A DNA stretch of 64,000 bases from Bacillus_BA songklensis (GCF_042649685.1 NZ_JBHRZT010000032.1:128426-192425), one strand, 5' to 3'. Positions 7,611-17,014 are shown, counted from the stretch's first letter. The notes: generated by a model not told the origin, from the letters alone. Program-made: numbers and translations.

Positions 7611-8701
7611 ACCGTTATTATTACTATCTTGTGGCAGTGAACATGTTGGTCAATATCATTGTGTTTATACCGAAGATTTTATTAAATGAGAGAAAGAGCG
7701 GCGCTGTAATGGCCATCGTTTTAGCCATTTTCATTGCCCTGTTTCTTCTGTATTGCTACACAAACCTGATGAATCAATTTCCTGGAAAAGGATTACCCGA
7801 GCTGTTAAAAGAGAATACAGCAAAGTGGTTCTATACAGTTACCATTTTTCTTCACGGGATCATGTGGTTTATAGCCGGTTTGATTACGTTAATTGGATTT
7901 ACTGACCTGATCAAACGGTTTATGAATCCCGATATGCCGCAGACAATGATTGTGATCGTATTTCTGGCTTTTATTACATATGCGGCTTTGTTGGACAGCA
8001 AAAAGGTTCTTTACTCGATTGAGATCATTTTGTTGCTCAGTATGCCGCTCATCGTGGTGATTTTTATAAAGGCATATACAAGTGAGAGCTTGAACTGGGA
8101 CTTCGTTCGGCTGCCCTTGACGTATTATTACAAGCTTCCTGATTACACTACGATTTCTGCCTGTGCCTATACCTTTCAGGGCTTTTTAAATATAAGCATC
8201 TTTAACAGGGTGTTTACAAAGAAACAAGTGCTGAAAGGGAACATGCTAATTGGAATTGGTCTTTTCGGACTGGTCACTTTATTTACGACAATGTTTATTC
8301 CGATCGGGTTTCAAGGGTTCCAGGGAGTGGGGGATTTAGTTTTTCCATGGATTGTAACGAGCGATTCGATGCGCATGCAATTTATCTTTGTCGAACGAGT
8401 ACTCTATATTTTTCTTCTGCTGTTCGTCGGCTTATCCATCATAAACATCGTCATTCATTGGCATGTTGCAGTCGAATACTTTAAATGCATTTTTACGTTC
8501 AAAAAGCTGGAATGGAAGGGGAGAAACTTGTCTGATTATGTGATTTTTTTGGCCTTTTGGGTGCTTACTCTCACCATCGCGAATTATTTGACGGAATACC
8601 AGGCATTAAAGTATACAATGATCTGGCTCAACTTTTTAATCCCTTTTAACCTGTTTGGTATCGCCATATTATGGTACTTTATGCGGAGGGCGAAAGCATG
8701 A
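7607..8701 (+). CDS. Spore germinant receptor B subunit (spore permease, GerAB family)
   Basis: A 364-residue integral membrane protein of the amino acid-polyamine-organocation superfamily. About ten hydrophobic segments run through its whole length, starting NMLVNIIVFIPKILL and ending NFLIPFNLFGIAILWYF. In B. subtilis the B subunit is the part that binds the germinant. It is coupled by 4-bp ATGA overlaps to both the A-subunit gene before it and the C-subunit gene after it. The gene order A-B-C matches gerA and gerB rather than gerK (A-C-B). Confidence 0.93.
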   Translation: MNRYYYYLVAVNMLVNIIVFIPKILLNERKSGAVMAIVLAIFIALFLLYCYTNLMNQFPGKGLPELLKENTAKWFYTVTIFLHGIMWFIAGLITLIGFTDLIKRFMNPDMPQTMIVIVFLAFITYAALLDSKKVLYSIEIILLLSMPLIVVIFIKAYTSESLNWDFVRLPLTYYYKLPDYTTISACAYTFQGFLNISIFNRVFTKKQVLKGNMLIGIGLFGLVTLFTTMFIPIGFQGFQGVGDLVFPWIVTSDSMRMQFIFVERVLYIFLLLFVGLSIINIVIHWHVAVEYFKCIFTFKKLEWKGRNLSDYVIFLAFWVLTLTIANYLTEYQALKYTMIWLNFLIPFNLFGIAILWYFMRRAKA

Positions 8702-9831
8702 ATGATAAAGGAAGGAAAGTAAAAAAGAACATCGCTCTTTTATGTGTAATGCTTTTCATTATGGTCCTTGCCTGCAGCGCCTGCAATGGTTTTAAAGACA
8801 TTGATAGGCGTATCTTTGTAGTGGGAATCGGAGTGGACAAATCAAAGGAAAAAAATAAAGCTTACAGAGTGACGTTGAAGTTGGCCAATCCAAGTGCTGA
8901 TAATAAGAGTGGCGAAGGACCAAAATATACTTATTTATCGCAAGACGCGGAAAATATCTCAGAAGCTGTCCGGACCATGAAATCCAGAACCGATAAAGAA
9001 TTGGATTTTGGGCATGCCAAAACGATTGTTCTCAGTGATGGGATTGTAGCAGGAAATCTAAGGAAAACGATCGACTGGTTTATCCGAAGACGAGACATCC
9101 AGCAGATTTCTTGGGTAAGTATTGGAAGAACGTCTGCAGAAAAGGTTTTAAAAGCAGAGCTTAAGTCGGAAAAACTGCCTGGTGATGCCTTGATTAATCC
9201 GTTTGATGAGACTGGGACAGAATCCCCATACATTGTGACAACCTTTTTGTTTGATTTAAGAAGGAGACTGGCGGATGACGGGATTGATCCCATCCTTCCT
9301 ATCATAGAGTATAATAAAAACGAAAAGTTGTTTGAAATTAATAAATCGGCAGTCATCAATAATGGTGGACAGCCGTTGAGTTTAGGTCCGGATGAAACAA
9401 AATATTTCAATGCACTATCTAATCGCTTTACGAATATAGACATAAAGGTAAAGCAAAATGATTTAAACTTTACGATGTTTGTTATTTCATTGAAGGCGAA
9501 ATACAAAATTTTCACTCCTGATAACGAACAGCCGGTTCTCAGGATGAATGTCGAAATGGATGGACTTATTGAGGAATCTCAAACTGATCTGCCGATGGAA
9601 AATATGGAGACTTATACGAGAGCAGCCAGCAAGGAAGCAAGAAAACGCATTATGGAATTTTTGCGTTTGCTCCAAATACGAGGGATTGATCCGCTGGGAT
9701 TTGGCCTTAGGTACCAGGCAACAAGAGTCAGCCGTGAAGACAAGTATCAACAATGGCTGGAGATTTATCCTATTATTCGCTTTGATGTAAATGTGAAGGC
9801 AAACGTTAAGAGCACAGGAACCGTTGAGTGA
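8698..9831 (+). CDS. Spore germinant receptor C subunit (GerAC-type lipoprotein)
   Basis: A 377-residue lipoprotein. The N-terminal signal ends in VLACSACNGF, offering two possible lipobox cysteines. Then follow DIDRRIFVVGIGVDKS, typical of Ger(x)C, and three-domain-like mixed sequence; EWYPI-like YQQWLEIYPIIRFDVNVKA closes it, as in the family. The ATG at 8698 overlaps the permease stop (ATGA). It is the last gene of the ger operon, and a strong hairpin starts 27 bp after its stop. All three subunits are intact, so the receptor is likely functional. Confidence 0.93.
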   Translation: MNDKGRKVKKNIALLCVMLFIMVLACSACNGFKDIDRRIFVVGIGVDKSKEKNKAYRVTLKLANPSADNKSGEGPKYTYLSQDAENISEAVRTMKSRTDKELDFGHAKTIVLSDGIVAGNLRKTIDWFIRRRDIQQISWVSIGRTSAEKVLKAELKSEKLPGDALINPFDETGTESPYIVTTFLFDLRRRLADDGIDPILPIIEYNKNEKLFEINKSAVINNGGQPLSLGPDETKYFNALSNRFTNIDIKVKQNDLNFTMFVISLKAKYKIFTPDNEQPVLRMNVEMDGLIEESQTDLPMENMETYTRAASKEARKRIMEFLRLLQIRGIDPLGFGLRYQATRVSREDKYQQWLEIYPIIRFDVNVKANVKSTGTVE

Positions 9832-9858
9832 TGGGGTTAAATGCAGAGATGATTATAT

Positions 9859-9903
9859 GGAGGGTGTCCCAAGTACAAAAACCGTACTTTTGGGACACCC
9901 TCC
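9859..9903 (+). terminator. Strong hairpin after ger operon
   Basis: GGAGGGTGTCCCAAGTAC pairs with GTACTTTTGGGACACCCTCC around a 7-base loop. There is no long U-run, but the stem is very stable. The stem resembles the GGGTGACTCAAAAGGGG hairpin family found at four other sites in the window. Confidence 0.7.
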
Positions 9904-10023
9904 TGCGATGATCCGTCATTAACAATCCAATCATAAAATTCTAATTATTTTCAATCGTTTTTCTATTCAAATAATTGCATTTCCGCTAAGATGAAAATAA
10001 AACGCTTTCAAAGAGGGGATGTT

Positions 10024-10515
10024 ATGATCATTCTAGGCATTGTAACAGGACGATTTGATTCCTCCAACCAGCGGCAGAGGGTAGAGGGGTTCAAGGATGC
10101 AATTAATAAGGAAAAAAGAATCAAATTGGTTGACATAAAAGAATCCCATATCACAAAAAACGGAGCTGTACAGGCGGCCTATAATTTGTTGAGAGAGAAT
10201 CCTTACTTAACGGCATTTTACGGAACAAGCGCCCTTGATGGAATAGGGGTCGATCAAGCTGTCAAACAGTTTCCATACAAACCAAAACCTTATATTGTCG
10301 TGTTTGACACATTGCCTGAAACTCTAAGCTTAGTCCAGGAGGGTTCGATTGATGCAACGATTTCGCAATATCCATATGAAATGGGTTATGAGGCGGTCGA
10401 GGTTCTTCTGAAGCTGAAAAAAGGTGAACATCCGAATGTCTTGCAGCATACCGACACGATGGTAATCAGTCCCAATCAATTGCCGATAACGCCAGCGGTT
10501 GGAAAGGAGCTGTAA
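10024..10515 (+). CDS. Truncated LacI-type sugar-binding sensor (C-terminal lobe only)
   Basis: It encodes about 163 residues matching only the second half of a periplasmic sugar-binding protein of the Peripla_BP_4 type: IILGIVTGRFDSSNQRQRVEGF, then TAFYGTSALDGIGVDQAV and GYEAVEVLLKLKKGEHP. Signal peptide and first lobe are missing, and the 120 bp upstream do not encode them. ATG 10024 has a GAGGGG site; the earlier ATG at 9991 has none. Full-length relatives (XylFII-like proteins) sense sugar outside the cell with a LytS/YesM-type kinase, and such a kinase begins 2 bp after this stop. As it stands the protein would be cytoplasmic and probably non-functional. A degenerate cre-like ATAAAACGCTTTCA lies just upstream. 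Confidence 0.75.
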   Translation: MIILGIVTGRFDSSNQRQRVEGFKDAINKEKRIKLVDIKESHITKNGAVQAAYNLLRENPYLTAFYGTSALDGIGVDQAVKQFPYKPKPYIVVFDTLPETLSLVQEGSIDATISQYPYEMGYEAVEVLLKLKKGEHPNVLQHTDTMVISPNQLPITPAVGKEL

Positions 10516-10516
10516 A

Positions 10517-11953
10517 ATGAAGACGATTCGAAGCAAACTGCTCCTCTATTTTTTCACGTTTGTCGTTCTCTTTAATATTGTATCTGTGTCCATTTATTTT
10601 AGCAGTCGTTCTTTCCTATCAGAGTACGATGAGAGTTTCGCCAGGTTTTTACTTCTCAATCAAATCTCCCAAACATCCAACCTGCTATATGAAAAAGCAA
10701 ATGAATATGTAGTGGAAAAGAACGAATCGCATATCAAGGAGTTTCATAAAATCCGCCGTGAGCTCGAGAATCAAGTAGAGCATCTGAAGGAAGATCAAAA
10801 CGGCCTGGAAACTGTAAAGCTTCAAAAATACACACATATGATCGAAAACCTCGTTCAGGAATGCGAAATGGCGGTCGGCTTTGTCATAAGGGACGATATT
10901 GCCCAATATACGAGGCATTTGAATGAGGCAAGGAATATCTCATTATATTTGCAAGAGACCATTCTTTCGCTCATCGACCTGGAGCTGACAGACTATCAAT
11001 CTTTCTATGCCAATATGGAACAGAGAAATGAATCATTTAAATGGTTTACGTTCTTTTTGTTTAACACTACGGTGCTGCTCGCCATCTTTTTTGCTTTATG
11101 GTTTTCAAGGGGAATCAATCGCCCCATCCAAATACTCTCAAAAGCTGCTCATGAAATTTCAACAGGCCGATTTGACGGGGCGGAATTAAAAATCGAATCC
11201 AACGATGAACTAAAGCTGCTCGGCCATACTTTCAACACCATGCGAAGCAGTATCCGTCAATATATTGCCGAAATCGAAGAGAAATCGGAGCTTGATAGAC
11301 TGCTAAAGGAATTGGAATTAAGGCATCTTCAAAACCAAATCAATCCCCATTTTCTATTTAACACGCTTAATACGATTTCAAGAATGGCGTATTTAGAGGA
11401 TGCAGACGAGACATCCCGTTTGATTCAATCTGTTTCAGCTCTGTTGCGGTACAGCCTGAATGATTTAAAAAAGAGTGTACGCCTAAAAGAAGAGGTCCAA
11501 GTCGTGACAGAGTATTTTTATATCCAACAAACACGTTTTGCCGATCGAATCCGTTTTTTTAGGGAAATCGATGAAGCGTGTTTAGACGTTGAAATCCCGA
11601 GTCTCACACTGCAGCCGCTTGTCGAAAATGCCTTCATCCATGGAGTGGAACATATGGAGGAAGGCGGTGAAATCTCGCTCATTATTTATAAACAAGATTT
11701 AAGTGTGATAGTTGAAATCAAGGATAACGGCAAAGGAATATCCGCCAATCAAATTCAATCACTGTTTCAACAAGTGACAGAAGAGCTGCAAAGAGAACAT
11801 ACAGGGCATTCGACAGGGCTGGGGGTTCCAAATGTCATCCGCCGTTTACAGCTTTTTTATCAATATGAGCATGTCGTGGAAATCGATTCTTTTCCAAATC
11901 AAGGAACGACAGTGAGACTCATCATACCGGTGAAGGAGGAATTTGCGGGATGA
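10517..11953 (+). CDS. Sensor histidine kinase, YesM family
   Basis: A 478-residue membrane sensor kinase with a transmembrane segment at about 8-30, an extracellular helical region (31-173), a second membrane segment (about 175-195), HAMP (197-250), and a His_kinase domain with the phospho-acceptor His in INPHFLFNTLN (about residue 283). The ATPase domain has PLVENAFIHG (N box), DNGKGI (G1) and STGLGVPNV (G2). The ATG at 10517 has AAAGGAG upstream. It overlaps the response-regulator gene by ATGA. With the sugar ABC genes that follow, it probably switches on sugar uptake in response to an external sugar. Confidence 0.93.
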   Translation: MKTIRSKLLLYFFTFVVLFNIVSVSIYFSSRSFLSEYDESFARFLLLNQISQTSNLLYEKANEYVVEKNESHIKEFHKIRRELENQVEHLKEDQNGLETVKLQKYTHMIENLVQECEMAVGFVIRDDIAQYTRHLNEARNISLYLQETILSLIDLELTDYQSFYANMEQRNESFKWFTFFLFNTTVLLAIFFALWFSRGINRPIQILSKAAHEISTGRFDGAELKIESNDELKLLGHTFNTMRSSIRQYIAEIEEKSELDRLLKELELRHLQNQINPHFLFNTLNTISRMAYLEDADETSRLIQSVSALLRYSLNDLKKSVRLKEEVQVVTEYFYIQQTRFADRIRFFREIDEACLDVEIPSLTLQPLVENAFIHGVEHMEEGGEISLIIYKQDLSVIVEIKDNGKGISANQIQSLFQQVTEELQREHTGHSTGLGVPNVIRRLQLFYQYEHVVEIDSFPNQGTTVRLIIPVKEEFAG

Positions 11954-13371
11954 AAATGGTCATTGCAGACGATGAAATGATTGAAAGGAAAGCAATGAAA
12001 AAATTTTTAGAGGAGAAATTCCCTGAAATTGAGGCGGCCGGAGAAGCATCAAATGGCCGAAGAGCGATTGAACTGGCAGATGAGCTTCTTCCTGATATGA
12101 TGATCATGGATATTAATATGCCGGGGATTAATGGACTTGAAGCAATTAAAACGATCCGGCGGCGTCATCCTTCTATAAAGTTTATCCTCGTGTCTGCTTA
12201 TGATTCGTTTGAATATGCCAAGGAAGCCATGAAAGAGGGGGTAAAAGAATACATATTGAAGCCGAGTGCAAAGGAAGAAACAATAGAAGCCGTCACAAGG
12301 GTATGGAAGGAAATCAAGGAAGAAAAGAGTGAGAAGAAGAGGAATGATGATTCTCTTCATATCATGGCAAAGGAAAATTTTCTCCTGAAGCTGCTTCAAA
12401 ATCAAGGGAACGAAGGGCTCATCCGCATGCAAAAGCAGCTCTACCCGAAGATGAAAAGCGGATATTTCATGGTCATAGAAGGGGCTTTTGTTCCGCAGCT
12501 TGAAGAAATTGAGCTTTTCTTGAAGCAGCATTCTCCTTTTTCCTTTTTAATTACGACTCAGCAACCGCATATGATTGTTTTTTTAGTAAGTGAGACGAGA
12601 AATTTGAAGCCTGCGGCACTGAATTTGGCGAGGAAACTGACGTACGCGTATGAAGGGAGAATTTGGGCAGGTATCGGCAATGCCTATCCTTCACTAAAAG
12701 ACTTTTACAAATCATATCAAGAGGCGCTGCAAGCCTTACGAATTTTAAGGAAAGACAAGCAGGCCCATTACGGGTTTCTTTCTGCCGAAAAGGACTCCAA
12801 GGTGATGGATGAAGATGAATTGCGGCAGCATCTGCTAATGGGGGACTTTGCATCTAGTTGGCAAATCATCCAACAATATTTATATGAGATGAATAAAATC
12901 CATCAACTAGAATTGTCGATCAAAATAAGAGGATGGCTTGAGACCGAAGGGATAGAGATGGGGGATTTGCATGTACCGACAAATCTTTCTGAATGGAAGC
13001 ATTTCATTCAATATTCATGCCTATGCATCCAGCAGGTTTTAGAAGCATATGCACCAATCAAGAGGGCCCAAGGATATATTCAATCCCATTATCATGAAGG
13101 AATCACTCTTGAACAGGTGGCTGACTATGTCGAACTCAGTCCAACCTATTTCACTAAGCTGTTTAAGGAAATGACCGGAAAAACGTTTATTGATTACGTT
13201 ACGGATATAAGGCTTTCAAGAGCGAAAACTCTTTTGCGGCGAAATCGATATAGCTTAAAGGAGATTAGCTTTATGGTTGGCTACAAGGATCCCAATTATT
13301 TTAGTAGAGTTTTCAAGAAGCAATTTAAATTATCACCAAGGCAGTTTCAAAAAGAAATCCTAAAAAAATGA
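11950..13371 (+). CDS. Response regulator, YesN family (receiver + AraC-type HTH)
   Basis: A 473-residue two-domain regulator. The receiver domain (1-120) has the phospho-acceptor Asp54 in MIMDINMPG, acidic pocket DDE at 7-9, and the KPS loop Lys near 105. A long middle region (130-360) of the YesN type follows, and a C-terminal AraC-type DNA-binding domain starts at about 372 with YIQSHYHEGITLEQVADYV and ends with MVGYKDPNYFSRVFKKQF. It is coupled to the kinase gene. The likely target is the binding-protein promoter 270 bp downstream. Confidence 0.93.
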   Translation: MKMVIADDEMIERKAMKKFLEEKFPEIEAAGEASNGRRAIELADELLPDMMIMDINMPGINGLEAIKTIRRRHPSIKFILVSAYDSFEYAKEAMKEGVKEYILKPSAKEETIEAVTRVWKEIKEEKSEKKRNDDSLHIMAKENFLLKLLQNQGNEGLIRMQKQLYPKMKSGYFMVIEGAFVPQLEEIELFLKQHSPFSFLITTQQPHMIVFLVSETRNLKPAALNLARKLTYAYEGRIWAGIGNAYPSLKDFYKSYQEALQALRILRKDKQAHYGFLSAEKDSKVMDEDELRQHLLMGDFASSWQIIQQYLYEMNKIHQLELSIKIRGWLETEGIEMGDLHVPTNLSEWKHFIQYSCLCIQQVLEAYAPIKRAQGYIQSHYHEGITLEQVADYVELSPTYFTKLFKEMTGKTFIDYVTDIRLSRAKTLLRRNRYSLKEISFMVGYKDPNYFSRVFKKQFKLSPRQFQKEILKK

Positions 13372-13603
13372 AGAAATACTATCTCTTTTCCAAGTAATAC
13401 AACAGTTGAATCATAAAAGATTAAATCGAAAGCAGGTTCATTGTAAATAACGTTACGATTGATCGAAAAAATATAGGCTAAACCCAAAACAGGGCTTTAA
13501 GAATGGAAGGGGACTTCATCCTTTTTCTATGGAACAACAAAAAAGTGAAGAAATTCCTAAAAAAGTACAGAAAATTATTCCTTTTTACATGTCATTCCTT
13601 CTT

Positions 13604-13629
13604 TATAATAAAAATTGTAAGCGTTATCG
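13604..13629 (+). promoter_or_regulatory. Sigma-A -10 box and cre-like operator before the sugar ABC genes
   Basis: TATAAT at 13604-13609 is a good -10 box, though the -35 box is weak, as expected for an activator-dependent promoter. TGTAAGCGTTATCG at 13616-13629 matches the CcpA cre consensus TGWAAnCGnTnWCA in 13 of 14 positions and lies at about the transcription start, a position where CcpA represses. This implies glucose repression of the transporter. Confidence 0.65.
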
Positions 13630-13646
13630 ATAAGGGGGATGAAAAG

Positions 13647-14927
13647 TTGAAAAGGGGTCTATGGCTGTCAATTTTACTGGTATTTTCATTCATGCTTTCC
13701 GCTTGCAGCGGCTCGCAGTCGAGTTCAGGGGGAGAGGGAGAGAAAAAAGGGGAGGGAAAACTTGAAATTTTCAGCTGGTGGACGGGTGCCGGTGAAGAGG
13801 ATGGATTAAAAGCGCTGATTAAGCTTTTTGAAGAAAAGCATCCTGATGTGCCGATTGAGAATGCGGCAGTAGCCGGCGGTGCAGGGACGAATGCTAAAGC
13901 GGTCCTGGCAAGCCGTATGCAGGGGGATGATCCGCCGGCAACATTCCAGGTTCACGGCGGTGCTGAATTGAATGAGGGCTGGGTAGCAGCCGGGAAAATG
14001 GAGCCGCTAAATGATTTATATAAGCAAGAGGGATGGAACGACAAGTTTCCGCAAGACTTGATCGACATGGTCAGCAAGGATGGAAACATTTATTCCGTAC
14101 CTGTGAACATCCATCGCGGGAACGTCTTATGGTACAACAAAAAAGTATTTGAAGAAAACGGGGTGAAGCCTCCCGCTACTTTTGAAGAGTTTTTTGAAGT
14201 TGCAGAACAGCTAAAAGAAAAAGGGATTACGCCATTGGCTTTGGGGGATAAAGAGCCTTGGACAGCCACGCATCTATTCGAGACAGTATTACTGGGGAAA
14301 CTTGGTGCTGAAGATTACACAAAACTTTGGAAAGGCGAGCTTCCGCTTGATGATGCAAGAGTGGTAGATGCAGTTGAAACATTTAAGAAAATGTTAGGCT
14401 ATATCAATGAAGATCACAGCTCACGCAACTGGCAGGATGCTTCCCAATTAGTGGCAGATGGAAAAGCGGCCATGAATGTAATGGGTGACTGGGCAAAAGG
14501 TTATTTTGTAAATGACCTGAAATTAAAAGTAAATGAAGACTTTGGCTATATTACAACACCTGGAACGGAAGGACAGTTCATGGTCATTACTGACACATTT
14601 GGCCTTCCAAAAGGTGTGGAAAATTCTGAAGATGTGAAGAAATTCCTTTCTGTATTGGGATCAGTGGAAGGTCAAGATGCATTTAACCCGTTAAAAGGAT
14701 CCATTCCTGCCCGTATTGATGCAGACGTTTCCAAATACGACCAGTACGGAAAAGATACGATTGAAGATTTTAAAGAAGCGAAATTGGCGGCAAGTTTAGC
14801 GCATGGTTCAGCAGCCCCCGAAGGATTTGTAACGAAAGTCAACCAGGCCATCAATATCTTTGTTACGCAGAAGGATGCTAAGCAATTTGTCGATACCTTA
14901 AAATCAGCTTCTTCAGAATTAAAATAA
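13647..14927 (+). CDS. Sugar ABC transporter substrate-binding lipoprotein (CUT1)
   Basis: A 426-residue extracellular solute-binding protein (family 1). The start is TTG at 13647 after AAGGGGGAT; longer in-frame ATG starts lack a site. The signal peptide ends in the lipobox LSACSGS, then a Ser/Gly/Glu linker. The mature start LEIFSWWTGAGEEDGLKAL and the core MQGDDPPATFQVHGG strongly resemble glucose/mannose-type binding proteins, so glucose, mannose or a related sugar is the best guess. It is followed by two permease genes but no ATPase, which must come from elsewhere (MsmX-like). A MITE-like element and a hairpin separate it from the permeases. Confidence 0.9.
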   Translation: MKRGLWLSILLVFSFMLSACSGSQSSSGGEGEKKGEGKLEIFSWWTGAGEEDGLKALIKLFEEKHPDVPIENAAVAGGAGTNAKAVLASRMQGDDPPATFQVHGGAELNEGWVAAGKMEPLNDLYKQEGWNDKFPQDLIDMVSKDGNIYSVPVNIHRGNVLWYNKKVFEENGVKPPATFEEFFEVAEQLKEKGITPLALGDKEPWTATHLFETVLLGKLGAEDYTKLWKGELPLDDARVVDAVETFKKMLGYINEDHSSRNWQDASQLVADGKAAMNVMGDWAKGYFVNDLKLKVNEDFGYITTPGTEGQFMVITDTFGLPKGVENSEDVKKFLSVLGSVEGQDAFNPLKGSIPARIDADVSKYDQYGKDTIEDFKEAKLAASLAHGSAAPEGFVTKVNQAINIFVTQKDAKQFVDTLKSASSELK

Positions 14928-14930
14928 CAT

Positions 14931-15110
14931 ACATCATTTGACATGGATAAAGAGCATCCATATCAAGTGATTGACGCACAAGCGCCGGCGCTAAGGGTTC
15001 TTGTCAGCCACTTATGCGAGAACCTTTGAAAACTTCTTCAAGATGAGAGAACAGAGGGTCCATAGCATAAAAATCAAAAGGCGATGTAAAAAACTAAGCG
15101 GGATTCATAA
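14931..15110 (+). repeat. MITE-like hairpin element, copy 2, inside the ABC operon
   Basis: It begins 4 bp after the binding-protein stop with ATCATTTGACATGGAT, paired imperfectly to ATCCATATCAAGTGAT, and contains GAGAACCTTTGAAAACTTCTTCAAGATGAGAG in two halves shared with the copy at 27447-27650. It ends ACTAAGCGGGATTCATAA, matching the 3' end (GTTGGATTTATG) of that copy. It splits the operon between binding protein and permease. Confidence 0.65.
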
Positions 15111-15112
15111 AG

Positions 15113-15147
15113 AAAAGAGGTTGAGGATAGTCTCTTCCTCTTTTTTA
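15113..15147 (+). terminator. Intra-operon hairpin (attenuator-like)
   Basis: AAAAGAGG...CCTCTTTTTTATT forms a short stem followed by T's 22 bp before the permease start. It would lower permease expression relative to the binding protein, the usual stoichiometry in such operons. Confidence 0.5.
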
Positions 15148-15169
15148 TTAATCAAAAGGGGTGAAAAAG

Positions 15170-16144
15170 ATGGAACGTGTCTTAGCAACGGAATCGGAAA
15201 CAGCCAGAGCTCCGGTCGGCTTATCCAGAAAGAAGCGAAAATTAACGAGTGACCATATGCTTGCCATTGCCTTTATTTTACCTTCTATTCTTTTAATGGC
15301 GATTTTCGTATATGGGTTTATCAGCTGGACGGGATACGTGTCATTAAGCAACTGGAATTCGCTTGTCCCTGATTTTTCATTTGCTGGATTAAAAAATTAT
15401 CTCTTCTTATTTGGAGATTTCCGTTTTCAAGCTGATTTACGAAACACCCTCGTATTTACTGCTTTATTTATAGTGACTGTCATTGTCATAGGACAATTTA
15501 TCGCCATTTTATTAGATCAGAAAATCAAGGCAGAATCGCTTTTTCGAAATATTTTCTTTTTCCCGATGGCTTTATCTTTCGTTGTGACAGGGGTTGTTTG
15601 GCAATGGCTGTTGAACCCGTCGACCGGAGTGAATCTTTTTTTGGGAAAAATAGGGCTTGAATCAATGTGGTACACGGATACGAATATTTGGGCCGGGTTT
15701 AAATGGGGGGAAATCGAATTTGGTGTTCCAATTGCCATCATCGCGGTAGTGATTGCGGCAGTATGGCAGATGACAGGTTTTGCAGTTGCCATGTATTTGG
15801 CGGGACTTAGAGGGATTCCGGATGAAATCAGAGAAGCTGCACGCATGGATGGGGCAACAGAGTTTCAAGTTTATCGTAAAATTATTCTCCCCTTGCTTCG
15901 ACCGATTACAGTAAGTGTCGTCATTATTATGGCTCATATCTCACTGAAAATTTTTGATTTGATATATGCGATGACCGGACCGGGCGCGAATTTCGTAACA
16001 GATGTTCCGGGGGTTTACATGTTCGAGACGACCTTCCGCGGGAACTATTATGGGAATGGTGCGGCAATCGCCATTATCATGCTTTTATCTGTTGCCATTT
16101 TCATTGTTCCTTATCTCATTTCTAGTCGAAAGGGTGAATCATAA
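15170..16144 (+). CDS. Sugar ABC transporter permease 1 (MalF/LacF type)
   Basis: A 324-residue CUT1 permease. A cytoplasmic N-terminus with SRKKRK is followed by about six membrane helices (first LAIAFILPSILLMAIFVYGF). The EAA loop that docks the ATPase is EIREAARMDGATEFQVYRKI near residue 220. ATG 15170 has AGGGG at about 9 bp; the GTG at 15161 is too close to that site. The stop overlaps the next start (TAATG), so the two permeases are made together and probably form a heterodimer. Confidence 0.92.
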   Translation: MERVLATESETARAPVGLSRKKRKLTSDHMLAIAFILPSILLMAIFVYGFISWTGYVSLSNWNSLVPDFSFAGLKNYLFLFGDFRFQADLRNTLVFTALFIVTVIVIGQFIAILLDQKIKAESLFRNIFFFPMALSFVVTGVVWQWLLNPSTGVNLFLGKIGLESMWYTDTNIWAGFKWGEIEFGVPIAIIAVVIAAVWQMTGFAVAMYLAGLRGIPDEIREAARMDGATEFQVYRKIILPLLRPITVSVVIIMAHISLKIFDLIYAMTGPGANFVTDVPGVYMFETTFRGNYYGNGAAIAIIMLLSVAIFIVPYLISSRKGES

Positions 16145-16965
16145 TGGCGATCAGGACCTTAACGAAGCCCCTCTTATATGTTCTCTTAATTGCACTAAGC
16201 CTATTCTTCCTTATGCCGGTTTACGTCATCATTGCGACAAGCTTGAAGCCGTTAGATCAAGTAACCTTAAGTGAAATGTGGAAGCTTCCGGCAACACTGG
16301 ATTTCAGCAGCTATTCAACTGCTTTTACGAAGCTTGCTCCAAATTTGATGAATTCACTTTATCTCGTGATTCCTGCAACCCTTTTATCCGCGTTATTAGG
16401 GGCATTAAATGGTTATGTATTATCGAAATGGAAGTTTAAAGGGGCAGATACGGTTTTTACGTTGATTTTGTTTGGGATGTTTATCCCCTATCAAAGTATT
16501 TTAATACCAATGATTCAATTTTTGCGTGAAATTGGTTTATATAACACGATTGCCGGTCTTGTATTTGTCCATGTTGTCTATGGAATTCCGATTACGACAT
16601 TAATGTTCCGAAACTTTTATTCTAGTATCCCCGATGAAATGATTGAATCAGCCAGGATTGATGGGGCAGGATTTTTACGGATTTTCCGGTATATTATGAT
16701 TCCGCTTTCCATTACGGGATTTGTAGTGGTGGCAATTTGGCAATTCACAAACATTTGGAATGAATTTTTATTTGCGGTTACCATCACAACTTCGGACCAG
16801 CAGCCGATCATGGTCGCTCTCCAAAATTTGTCCGGAAGTCAGATTGTCCAATGGAACGTCCAAATGGCAGGGGCTCTTCTTGCAGCACTCCCTACATTGC
16901 TCGTTTATATCTTTTTAGGAAAATTCTTCGTGAAAGGATTGTTGGCAGGATCGGTGAAAGGCTGA
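16144..16965 (+). CDS. Sugar ABC transporter permease 2 (MalG/LacG type)
   Basis: A 273-residue CUT1 permease with six predicted helices (first LLYVLLIALSLFFLMPVYVI). Its EAA loop is EMIESARIDGAGFLRIFRYI. It matches the GlcU/TsgC-like partner of glucose/mannose-type transporters. It is last in the operon; no ATP-binding subunit follows. The 3' flank is a copy of the dispersed hairpin element, starting 7 bp after the stop, which could act as its terminator. Confidence 0.92.
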   Translation: MAIRTLTKPLLYVLLIALSLFFLMPVYVIIATSLKPLDQVTLSEMWKLPATLDFSSYSTAFTKLAPNLMNSLYLVIPATLLSALLGALNGYVLSKWKFKGADTVFTLILFGMFIPYQSILIPMIQFLREIGLYNTIAGLVFVHVVYGIPITTLMFRNFYSSIPDEMIESARIDGAGFLRIFRYIMIPLSITGFVVVAIWQFTNIWNEFLFAVTITTSDQQPIMVALQNLSGSQIVQWNVQMAGALLAALPTLLVYIFLGKFFVKGLLAGSVKG

Positions 16966-16971
16966 AAATAT

Positions 16972-17014
16972 AAATCATTTGACATAGGCAAAAACCGCCC
17001 ATGTCAAATGATTT
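16972..17014. repeat. MITE-like hairpin element, copy 3
   Basis: AAATCATTTGACATAGG pairs with CCCATGTCAAATGATTT around a 9-base A-rich loop, followed by ACGCATAAG as in the longer copies. It sits directly after the permease gene. Confidence 0.7.

Noticed and set aside
9991..10023. ATG 9991 as start of the sugar-sensor fragment
   Set aside because: No ribosome site, whereas GAGGGG precedes ATG 10024; the extra 11 residues do not resemble a signal peptide.
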